Assembly: GCA_947167635.1 (NCBI GenBank)
Contig: CAMVIT010000004.1
Span: 1-64,000 of the forward strand
Reading direction: 5' to 3'
Source: F23-D06 sp947167635
Lineage (GTDB): Bacteria; Bacteroidota; Bacteroidia; Bacteroidales; WCHB1-69
Length of the DNA: 64,000 nt
Below are positions 24,691-33,200 of the stretch, one piece after another. The notes under the pieces were generated by a model. The model was given only the letters and a program-made list of their open reading frames with translations, did not search any database and was not told the DNA's origin. Numbering within the stretch: the stretch's first letter is position 1; each line of letters begins with the position of its first letter. Position numbers and translations under genes: made by a program.

Positions 24691-25881
24691 TTAGTCTTGC
24701 TTGACGACTCTGAGAGTCTGGTTGTTGGCTTTGAGGAGATATTGCCCGTTGGCAAGACCGTCCAAGTTGACGTTCACCTCATGGCTGTCCTGACCATTGA
24801 CGCTTTGCAGCAACTTGCCGAAGAGGTCATAAACCTCCACCTGTTGGATGGTGTTGTCGGAGGTGACACGCACACTGCCGGTGGTCGGGTTGGGATAGGC
24901 CTTCAGAGAGGCATCCATGCTGTGGTTGGCGATGCCGACAGGCTCGCTGACGTAGAGGACGTTGAAGTCGGTGAAGGTGCATGAGGCGTACTCGGTCATG
25001 TCGAAGTAGCTGTGATCGACGATGGGGTCGGTGAGGCCCATGCAGTATTCGCCGTTGATGGTGTAGGACAGCCAGCCTTCATTGGCGAGGGTGTAGTTGT
25101 GCGTGTCATCGACAAAGGTGTAGTTGTTCACGCCCCAGTCGTTGTAGGTGATGGTCAGACGGCTGTCGGCGGCATCGATGGCGTTGAGCATCGTCTGGAT
25201 GTCCTGGTTGCCATCCCATCTGTAACCGTATGCGATGCCGACAGGCACGTCGTTCTGGCACCATGCGAAGGTAACGTAGGTCTCCTGGCTGCCGGAGCCA
25301 ATCCAGAAGTTGATGTTCGCAGGGTCGATAACAGGGGCGTAAGGTGCGGCAGGTGCGGCGAGGTAATAGATGGTGGCGTCGTCGTAGTCGTCACAATCCA
25401 TGGACCATTCCTGCAACTCAAAATAGGCGTTGTTGACGAGAGGGTCTGTGATGCCGCTGCTGTAGTTGCCATCCATGGTGTACATGCAGTATCCGGAAGG
25501 GAAAGTAAGGTTCAGCCCCAAATCTGTGTTGTGGTAGGAGATCACATCGAAGAGTGTGTTCGTGGAATTGTACGACACGGAGAGATGGGTGCTGTCCTCG
25601 GCGGCGATGTCGTCGAACATGTCCTTGATGGTTTTGGTGCCATCCCAACGATAACCATAGACAATCCCGACGGGATTCTCGTTGTTGCAATAGAAGATGG
25701 CGGTAACAATCTGGTTGGCGCCGGTGCCGATCCAGTATTGGACACTGTCGGTGGGGATGTTCACTTGCACGCCGCGCACGGGCTGGAAATCTGTACCACC
25801 GTTTTGGTGTGCATAATTGTTCTGCGCGAAGGCAAAACCGGTTGCGAGTAATAACGCAAACAAGTAAATGACTTTTTTCAT
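24691..25881 (-). CDS. T9SS-exported protein with two tandem WIGTG...GYRWDG repeats
   Basis: A 396-residue secreted protein with a signal peptide (KKVIYLFALLLATGFAFAQ). It contains two homologous domains of about 135-140 residues. Repeat 1 (about 25-163) has YWIGTGANQ, VGIVYGYRWDGTKTI and YCMYTMDGNYSSGITDPLV. Repeat 2 (about 165-300) has FWIGSGSQE, VGIAYGYRWDGNQDI and LSYTINGEYCMGLTDPIV. A T9SS sorting domain closes the protein (LKAYPNPTTGSVRVTSDN to the end). It is the second gene under the cobalamin riboswitch. Corrinoid or cobalamin-complex binding at the surface is a context-based hypothesis. Confidence 0.75.
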   Translation of the reverse strand: MKKVIYLFALLLATGFAFAQNNYAHQNGGTDFQPVRGVQVNIPTDSVQYWIGTGANQIVTAIFYCNNENPVGIVYGYRWDGTKTIKDMFDDIAAEDSTHLSVSYNSTNTLFDVISYHNTDLGLNLTFPSGYCMYTMDGNYSSGITDPLVNNAYFELQEWSMDCDDYDDATIYYLAAPAAPYAPVIDPANINFWIGSGSQETYVTFAWCQNDVPVGIAYGYRWDGNQDIQTMLNAIDAADSRLTITYNDWGVNNYTFVDDTHNYTLANEGWLSYTINGEYCMGLTDPIVDHSYFDMTEYASCTFTDFNVLYVSEPVGIANHSMDASLKAYPNPTTGSVRVTSDNTIQQVEVYDLFGKLLQSVNGQDSHEVNVNLDGLANGQYLLKANNQTLRVVKQD

Positions 25882-25897
25882 AGGAATGATGTTTTGT

Positions 25898-26995
25898 TTA
25901 TAGTTTTGTGATTAAATTTATGTCGGAATTGAAAACGATTTTGGAGGGGTTGATGCCGGCCTCGAAGGAGAATTTCTTCCTGCCGTCCTGCCCGAAGCAA
26001 TACACATCGCCTGTGACGGTGAAGTTATGGACATCCGTGATATAGACATCCCCGTTCAGCGGGTTGACCGAGATGGAGTATGGGGTCTCGATGGTCGTGC
26101 CGTCGGTGATGAAGCTGCCGTTGGAGAGCTCGTCGGTGCGCAGGTCAAGTACTTTGATCCAGGAGTCGAATGTCGTGAAATTGTAAGAATAGACGTATGC
26201 TTTGTCGCCATGGATCTTGAAATTGAGTGTCTCGATGCCGTAGTCTTTGACGACTTCGTCGGTGGTGGCGTCGATTTTGTAGAAATCGTAGGGGACGGTC
26301 ATGTAGTTGCCGCGTGTGTTCACATAGACATATTGGTCGTTGTAGCCCTCGACGAGGTATGGGTTGATGCCTACCGTGACGGTCTTGGTAACGGTCATGC
26401 TGCTCGGGTCGATGACGGAGACAGTGTTGTCGTAGTTGGGGTTGTCCAATCCGCCGGAGTTGGCGACATACAGCTTGTGGTTGCAGACGCAGATGCCTTC
26501 TGGGTTCCGTCCGCAGCGCACGGTGCCGTCGATTTCGAGCGTGGCGGTGTCGATGCGCACCACATCGCCGTCAAAGCAGCTGACAAAGGCCTTGCCGTTG
26601 AGAAAACAGATGTAGCGTGGCTGCTTGCCGTCCAAGGAGATGGATTTCAGGGACGTTGCGTCCGCGAAGTTCATCACTTCCACACGGTTGGAGACGTTGA
26701 CGACGGCATAGAGCTTGGCACCGTAGCGTTGCAGGTCGTTGCCGGTGTCGCCCAATCCTCGGTGGTTGGCCGTGAGAAATATGTCGGGGGTGAAGGTGCC
26801 TGTTTGGATGTCGTAATAGGAGATGGAGCTGTTGTTATGCTCCATGGTGCCCTCGTTGAGCACATAAAGCCCGTTGGCGTGGGCGTTAATAGGGGGTGTT
26901 GGGTCGGGCGGCACCGGGCCGGGACAGGCGGTCAATAAAAGCATGGACGCCGCCAGAAGGGCGTACACAAAGGAAGAAGTTTTTCTCAAATGCAT
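25898..26995 (-). CDS. BtuG-like surface lipoprotein (YncE-type beta-propeller)
   Basis: A 365-residue lipoprotein: lipobox LTAC with Cys24, then a proline-rich tether. The mature part is made of propeller blades with YVLNEGTMEHNNSSISYYD near the start, RYICFLNGKAFVSCFDGDV, NPEGICVCNHKLYVANSGG, DNTVSVIDPSSMTV and NPLNGDVYITDVHN, the YncE/DUF5074 pattern. In Bacteroides thetaiotaomicron, BtuG has this architecture and binds cobalamin tightly at the cell surface. As first gene after a cobalamin riboswitch it is very likely the corrinoid-capture protein. No BtuB lies downstream in this operon. Confidence 0.8.
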   Translation of the reverse strand: MHLRKTSSFVYALLAASMLLLTACPGPVPPDPTPPINAHANGLYVLNEGTMEHNNSSISYYDIQTGTFTPDIFLTANHRGLGDTGNDLQRYGAKLYAVVNVSNRVEVMNFADATSLKSISLDGKQPRYICFLNGKAFVSCFDGDVVRIDTATLEIDGTVRCGRNPEGICVCNHKLYVANSGGLDNPNYDNTVSVIDPSSMTVTKTVTVGINPYLVEGYNDQYVYVNTRGNYMTVPYDFYKIDATTDEVVKDYGIETLNFKIHGDKAYVYSYNFTTFDSWIKVLDLRTDELSNGSFITDGTTIETPYSISVNPLNGDVYITDVHNFTVTGDVYCFGQDGRKKFSFEAGINPSKIVFNSDINLITKL

Positions 26996-27044
26996 TTCCT
27001 CGGCATTTTAGTTCTTACAATATGCTTCGGAACAGAGGAAGGAC

Positions 27045-27265
27045 TCGCACGAGAACCGTGCGATGGTCTCAACCGGCCTTAACTCCCGAAGCGGTTACAG
27101 TCATGCCAGATGGTAGGTTTTCTGACTTGTCTCTTCCGGAACGCCTTCCCGTCTTGCGACAGTGGCCATGTTGTCCCGGAAACGGATGAGACTCACAGCA
27201 GCGGGTACTGTACAGGTCTCGCACCTGTTTCCCTTGGATTTGCTCTTGTGACAAATCCTTTCCCA
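27045..27265 (-). ncRNA. Cobalamin riboswitch
   Basis: Minus-strand leader of the BtuG-like gene. It contains the B12-box segment AGTCAGAAAACCTACCATC (27107-27127), the upstream GGGAAGGCGT element (27141-27150), the CCACTGTCGCAAGACGGGAAG core, and GTGCGAGACCTGTACAGTACC in the outer stem region. A 7-bp hairpin (27045-27051 with 27057-27063) follows toward the gene without a T tract, so control is probably at translation rather than transcription. Cobalamin would lower expression of the three downstream genes. Boundaries are approximate. This fills the 26996-27303 gap. Confidence 0.85.
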
Positions 27266-27275
27266 AATGGCGCGG

Positions 27276-27283
27276 CAAAAGTA
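27276..27283 (-). promoter_or_regulatory. -7 promoter box of the riboswitch operon
   Basis: Minus-strand TACTTTTG matches TAnnTTTG just upstream of the riboswitch and 20 nt past the receptor gene's stop, so the operon has its own promoter. Confidence 0.65.
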
Positions 27284-27303
27284 CAAAAAAATTGAATATC
27301 TCC

Positions 27304-29799
27304 TTACCACTCCACCGCCAACTTCACGTTGATGAGTCTTCCGGTAAGGTAGTTGGGCATGGGATACTGCACGTTGTTGAGGTCGCTGATCCAGAAATAG
27401 GAAGAGACGTTGTAGATGCCCAGCAGGTTGAAGACCTCCACATAGATGCCGGCATTCTTGATGCTGCGGACGAAAGCGGACTTGTGGCGCATGCGGTCGC
27501 GGCTCTGCTCAAGGAGCATGAAGGAGAACCCCATATCGACGCGGCGGTACCAGGTGGTGCGCAACACGCGTTTGTAGGCGGGCGAGTTGGGCGGCCCGAA
27601 CGGCAGGCCGGACGCAAACACGAAGTTGAGGTGTACACGGAATTGCGGGTAGCCGGGGATGTGATCCTGGAAAAAGAGGTTGATGGAGGCGCGCTGGTCG
27701 GTCGGACGCGGCAGGTAGCCCGGCTCCACAAGGTTGCCGTCCTTGTCGTAGTAATAGTCGTCGATGATGTCCTCCACCGTCCTCATGATGGAGACGGAAA
27801 GCCAGGACTCCAAACCCTTGATGAACTCGCCGCTGATTTTCGTGTCGAGGCCGGCGGCGTGCCCTATGGCGTCGTTCCGGCCACTATAGATAATGCGCAC
27901 ATTATCGATGTTGTAGGAGATAAGGCGGTCCATGTACTTGTAATAGACTTCCGCAGTGAACTTGAAGGGACGGCGCCACATTTTGAAGTTGTATTCGGCA
28001 CCGGCCACTATCTGGAAGGATCGTTGCGAACGGATGTCAGGGTTGAGAGAGCCGTCGCGGTAGCGCATTTCGCGGTAAAAGGCCGGCTGATAGTAGAGGC
28101 CTGTCCGGATTGTGAAAATCCAGTCGTGTTTCCATCGTGGATTGAAGATGACGGCAATACGCGGGGATACGGTGAATTCCTTGGGATTGTAGGTCCAGTA
28201 GTGGAAGCGTACGCCCGCATTCAGGATGTAGTGCGGCATGGAATCGCCGTCGATTTTCCAGACATCCTGGATGAACCCCGTGAAGCGGAAAGTGTTGAGA
28301 TCGTTGGCGGCCACGAGGATGTCGTTCTCGTCAAAGGCCAGAAGACGCGAAGGGTCGTCCAGGGGAAGGACCTCTCCGGGCGTGCCGTGGGCCACAGGCA
28401 GAGAGTAGCCCGACGAGTCGCGCATGGTCCATTCGTCAATCCTGTCGCGAATCACTTCGTTCTGCACCTTGAAACCCCAACTCAACGTGTTGGCGAACGG
28501 CAGCTTGTGCTCGCCCAGCAAATTGGCGGCGGAGACAATAGAGGTGAGGTGGTTGCGCGCGTGCTCCAGATAGGTGCCGTAGGCGCGCACGGAGACCTCC
28601 TGCGCGATGTTGCCGTCTTCGGCACCCAGATCGGCCTCCACGTCACTCAAGAAGTACTGGCCCTGTATGTCGTAGGTTTCGCTCTCCTTGGCGAAATAGG
28701 AGGATAATATCAGCCGGAGCAGCGTGTTGTCGGAAGGGCGATAGGCGAAGGTGAAGCCGCCGAGACAGTTCTCGTATTTGTCCATCTCCTGCCCGTCGAA
28801 GTAGATGCGCAGCCACTTGATGTCGTTCACCGAGCCACTGCGCTGGCTGCGGAAAGTGGGTATGTAGCGGTAGCTGTTGAGGGCGAAGTTGCCCAGAAAA
28901 CTAATGCTGAATTTCTTGGACACGTCCCATTTCAACAGCATTTGCGAGTCGAAGAAACGGGGCTTGTAGTCCACAATGCTGTCCAGTGTTTTCAGCAAGA
29001 AAGAGTTGTCTTTGAAACGAATGCCGATCAGGAAGGAGAAACAGCTGTCCACACGCCCCTCCGCATGGGCAGAGGCACCCATCAGACTGCCGGAGACCGA
29101 TCCGCCGTACTGCGTCGGGGTCTTGTACTGCACGTCCAGCACGGAGGACATCTTGTCGCCATATTTGGCCTCGAAACCGCCGGCCGAAAACTGCACGTTT
29201 CCCGTAAGGTCGGTGTTGATGAAACTCAGTCCCTCTTGCTGCGCACTGCGCACCAGAAATGGACGGTAGATTTGTATGTCGTTGACAAACACCAGGTTCT
29301 CGTCGTAGTTGCCCCCGCGCACGTTGTATTGCCAACTCAACTCGTTGCTGGAGGAGGCGCCCGGCAGCATCTTGATGAGCGACTCCATGCCGCCGCTGGC
29401 CGACGGCATCTGGAAACTCAACTTGGGATTGACTTGGATATAGCCGCTGTTGGAAGACCCCTGGATGTTCACTTGCTCCAGACGGGTGCCGACGGTCGGC
29501 ATCACGACCGTGATCACCTTCGTCTCCTTGGCTTTCAGGTGCAGGGATAAGACGGTGTCCTTGTGGCTGATCTGTTGGAAGAACAACCGGATGTCCTGGT
29601 CGTCGGGAACATTGAGCGTGAATTGGCCATAGTCGTTGGTGAGCGTCTGATAGTTGTGGTCCAACACGCGCACGACCACATGCTCGATGGGATAGCCCTC
29701 TTCGTCTTGCACAGTGCCCTTTACGACTGCCTTTTGCCCATGCACGACATGGACAAACAGACTTAAAATCGTAAAGATGGCGAAAATTTTTCTTGTCAA
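27304..29799 (-). CDS. TonB-dependent outer-membrane receptor with carboxypeptidase-regulatory-like N-terminal domain
   Basis: An 831-residue receptor. The signal peptide (KIFAIFTILSLFVHVVHGQ) precedes a CarboxypepD-regulatory-like domain (about 23-110: KGTVQDEEGYPIEHVVVRVL), a plug domain (about 130-250: NVRGGNYDENLVFVNDIQIY, FSAGGFEAKYGDKMSSVLDV) and a 22-strand-type barrel. The start is TTG: the signal peptide begins there and no in-frame ATG precedes it. The substrate is unknown. It precedes the riboswitch, so it is not under it, and there is no riboswitch in its own short leader. A BtuB role is possible but unsupported. Confidence 0.85.
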   Translation of the reverse strand: MTRKIFAIFTILSLFVHVVHGQKAVVKGTVQDEEGYPIEHVVVRVLDHNYQTLTNDYGQFTLNVPDDQDIRLFFQQISHKDTVLSLHLKAKETKVITVVMPTVGTRLEQVNIQGSSNSGYIQVNPKLSFQMPSASGGMESLIKMLPGASSSNELSWQYNVRGGNYDENLVFVNDIQIYRPFLVRSAQQEGLSFINTDLTGNVQFSAGGFEAKYGDKMSSVLDVQYKTPTQYGGSVSGSLMGASAHAEGRVDSCFSFLIGIRFKDNSFLLKTLDSIVDYKPRFFDSQMLLKWDVSKKFSISFLGNFALNSYRYIPTFRSQRSGSVNDIKWLRIYFDGQEMDKYENCLGGFTFAYRPSDNTLLRLILSSYFAKESETYDIQGQYFLSDVEADLGAEDGNIAQEVSVRAYGTYLEHARNHLTSIVSAANLLGEHKLPFANTLSWGFKVQNEVIRDRIDEWTMRDSSGYSLPVAHGTPGEVLPLDDPSRLLAFDENDILVAANDLNTFRFTGFIQDVWKIDGDSMPHYILNAGVRFHYWTYNPKEFTVSPRIAVIFNPRWKHDWIFTIRTGLYYQPAFYREMRYRDGSLNPDIRSQRSFQIVAGAEYNFKMWRRPFKFTAEVYYKYMDRLISYNIDNVRIIYSGRNDAIGHAAGLDTKISGEFIKGLESWLSVSIMRTVEDIIDDYYYDKDGNLVEPGYLPRPTDQRASINLFFQDHIPGYPQFRVHLNFVFASGLPFGPPNSPAYKRVLRTTWYRRVDMGFSFMLLEQSRDRMRHKSAFVRSIKNAGIYVEVFNLLGIYNVSSYFWISDLNNVQYPMPNYLTGRLINVKLAVEW

Positions 29800-29863
29800 G
29801 CTGGAAAAGGGTTGTTGTTAAGGTTAGTATTACGAATGAAAACCCTGATTATTGTGTGATGTC

Positions 29864-29904
29864 AAAAAAAAAGCTGCTGTGATGTTTTGCAACTACAGCA
29901 GCTT
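29864..29904 (-). terminator. Terminator of rpmB
   Basis: Minus-strand stem AAGCTGCTGT / ACAGCAGCTT (29871-29880 with 29895-29904) followed by nine T residues. It separates rpmB from the receptor gene. Confidence 0.9.
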
Positions 29905-29926
29905 AAGGGTCGTTTCAACGGATGGA

Positions 29927-30160
29927 TTACAAAATACCCTTCTCGGATGCTTCAACAAGGCATTTGTAAACACCTTTCTTGTTGATGTGACGCATGCCGT
30001 GTGCGGACACCTTGAGCCAAATCCATTCATCAAGTTCCGGAACATAGAATTTTTTGGTATGTAAGTTCGGGTTGAATTTTCTCTTTGTCTTGTTGTTGGC
30101 ATGGGAAACATTGTTGCCGACAATCGCTTTCTTTCCTGTAATTTGACAAACTCGTGACAT
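29927..30160 (-). CDS. rpmB: 50S ribosomal protein L28
   Basis: A 77-residue basic ribosomal protein, normal length. It shows CQITGKKAIVGNNVSHANNK at the N-terminus and the LHTKKFYVPELDEWIWLKVS segment of L28. It binds 23S rRNA in the large subunit. Here it is a single gene with its own promoter and terminator, without the usual rpmG partner downstream. Confidence 0.97.
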   Translation of the reverse strand: MSRVCQITGKKAIVGNNVSHANNKTKRKFNPNLHTKKFYVPELDEWIWLKVSAHGMRHINKKGVYKCLVEASEKGIL

Positions 30161-30207
30161 TTTCTCTATTGTTTTTTATGTTAAAAATCTATTTTTGAAT
30201 TGGGCGG

Positions 30208-30215
30208 CAAAAGTA
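30208..30215 (-). promoter_or_regulatory. -7 promoter box of rpmB
   Basis: Minus-strand TACTTTTG, an exact TAnnTTTG match about 48 nt before the rpmB start. ATTG near 30234 is a 3-of-4 match for the -33 box. Confidence 0.6.
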
Positions 30216-30267
30216 CACTTTTTTCTGATTCCACAATTCAATGTTTACAAAAAAAATGTTTATTTGC

Positions 30268-33200
30268 CTATTCTTCTAAAATACAGCGAATAGAGTACCT
30301 GTCTGACGGGTTGGAACGGGGTGTCATGACCTCCTCGCAGTAGTAGGTTATCCAGAAAGAAAGGGAACTTTCAAAGCGGAAGTCGTTACGGGTGGACCAA
30401 AATCGCGTGTCGCCCAGGAGGTTTTCGAAGCGTTGGGTGAGTCCGTTGTAAAATCCGGCGGGCAGGGCGGTGAAGCCTGTGCTGTTGTGGCCGCCAGTCC
30501 CGTTGATCCAAAGGTGCGGGGATCTGATGGCCGCATTGCCGTGTGCGAAAAGTGCGGCGTAATGTTCCGGCTCAGGCAGGAACCATCCCTCCGGACAAAT
30601 GCCCTGCAGGTGCCCCGCCGGCGTCAAGACGGGCGTCTGCGACGTGTCAACGGCCGCATGCCAGGTGTACAGCAGCCCGAAGACCCGCTCGTTTCCGGTG
30701 CTGTCAGGATGAAGTGCCGAGTAGTAGGGCGCGGCCCCTTGAATGGCGCGGCCGTCGCTGTAATGCCGGCTACGGAGGTTGGACTGCATCCAGCAGACGT
30801 GGTTGATGCGCACCGATGGGTAGCGGTTTCCGTCGTAATCAACGGCCTCCAAGCAGGCGGGCTCTCTGTGAATGCTCAGAATCCTTGTCACCGTACTGTC
30901 GCACCCGTAGGCGCCCTCATATAGGTGCGTGACGCTGTCGGCTTGGGTGAAGAGAATCCCGTCCCATGCGTAGGGCAGCTCGTCCTCCTCGACGGTCAGC
31001 CGCAACGTGGTGTCTTTGATGCCGTTCGGATGCACCGCGACGGAGGCTGTTGCACTGACGGTGTGGGTGATGGGCGGCGCTGTCACGCGCATCTGCCAGC
31101 CTTGATACGCCCCGCTGCCCGCCGTGTGTTGTCCCGACTGGAAAAGCAAGGTGAACAGCCCTCTTTCCGATATCAGCTCGGGAATGGAGACATGTGTGCC
31201 TCTCAAGGTCAGAACCGGCGTGCCGGAAATACCTTCATGGTCGAAAATGTACAACACGTCAGCGGTGTCCCCAGGCGCGGGGCCGGCACACGCGAAATAG
31301 TCGGTCAATAAACGGAGCGTTGTGCTCGAATCCGTGGCCCGCAAGGTCAGGATGTGGGACTCATAGGCGGAATAGGACGCGTCAGGGCCGCCGCTGTCGT
31401 ACACGAGCAGGCTTTCGCCCGGACTTATTTCCAAAGTGTCGTCACATAAATGGATGGCCCCGTATAGATAAGAGGGGCTGTATGGACATGCCCGGCCATG
31501 TTCCACCGCCGCAATTATCGTGGTGTCATTTGTCAGAGCATCGAAGATGAAGGAGGCAAATTTTCCATCTGAATCAATAGTGTCGGTTCTGATGATCTCG
31601 TGTGAGTGAGTCTCCTGCCATTGGATGCAGTAGGGGGCGGCGGCATCGGATTGCGCCGTCACCATGGCTGCCGTGCCGCGGCAGACAGTGTCATGAGTGC
31701 AGGTGAGCCGGATCTCCCGGTCGCCTCTTGACAACTGCAATGTGACGGTGTCTTCGGGAATATGGTAGCTGCACCGCGCGTCTTGGATTTCAGAGATGTA
31801 GCAGTATGTGCCGTGGTGGACGACAGTCCTGAACAATGTGTCGCGGTCGCCGTCGCCACGGTTGGTAAAGGGTGTCAGGGCGGTTTGCTCCAAATCCCGG
31901 CAGGCAATGGTGTAGCTGATGGGTGCCAAGCCGTGGACGATGGCTTGCACGGGGACTTCGGTGCCGGGGCAAACAGTCGTGTCCCCGAGCAGTTCAGCCC
32001 ACGGTGCGGAGATGATGTCCAAGTGGATGCTGTCGCGCAGGTTGGAACATCCCGCGCCCGAAACTTCCACATGGTAGGTTCCGGCGGCGGCACTGCCGCG
32101 TGCCAGAAACAGTTCGGCGTTCTGGCTGTTCTCATCGAAGCCTGCCGGCCCCGTCCAATGGTAGGTGGCCCCGCCCAATGCGATGCCGAAGAAATGGCAG
32201 GTGGCGCCCTCGCAAAGTGAAAGCGCATTCATGTTCTCTTCCGCCCACCCCTTGCGGATCTTGCTCATGTCGCTGACCGAGAAATTGGTGAGAAAGTGCG
32301 CGTTGCAGGCATCCGACATCTCAATGGAGAGCGATTGCCCAAAGTGTATCGGAATGTTGTCGAAATCACCAGTCTGGTTTTGGCCGATTATGTTCCCTTC
32401 GCTATCGGGGGCGTCATAAAGCGTGTATGTGTAAGGATGTGTGCCGTTTTTGCCCCTTGCCCGCACAAATCCGATGGAGTCTCCCTCGTTGCAGACATGC
32501 GAGTAGAGGTAGTCGAACTGGATGGTGGCCCCGTCCCACTCGATGACCGTGTCCTTGATATAACAAAGGTCGTTTTGCAACAAACCGTCGTTGTTTTGGG
32601 GCAAAGCGTACATGCTGATGATATAAGTGCCCGGTATGCCGACATACATGGGATTCCCTTTGGTGACGGAGTTTGCCGAGTGGGTGACACTCTCCTCCTG
32701 GTGGATCTGGAAGAAGGTGGCGATGTCGGCTCCCTCCAACTTGAGCTGTCCTGCGACGGGCATGATCTCCAGTTGTGAGCACCGCCTGTCGAAAACATAG
32801 CTGGGCGGTTCGGAGACCACGGGGTCTGGCAGAAAGTCCACTTCCTGGCGGATTGTGTCGTCGGGCCGGTCGCAAGCGTGCTTGATGACCCATACATACA
32901 AGCCCGGCGTCAAGCCGATGCTGCTCAATTTGAATCCTGGCCGCCATGAGTTTTCGTGATAATACTCTTGGTATTCCAGCACCATGGGGTTGTCCAACCG
33001 CTCTTTCTCCATCGCAAACTGCTGAGGCCCGACAGTGTGGATTTTCAAATTGTAAAAGTTATCACGCGGACTTTCAACTAAATATAAGGTGTCGCCAAAA
33101 TAAGAGTAGATGTTTCTTCCTTGATAATTGTATGAGTAAATCGTGTAGGAGTATTGGAACAAGCCGATTGACCGTGGCAAGTCGGAACAGATGTTTTCGT

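Noticed and set aside
27304..29799. TonB-dependent receptor as the cobalamin receptor BtuB
   Set aside because: It lies upstream of the riboswitch, its own leader has none, and nothing in its sequence points to cobalamin. Left as substrate unknown.
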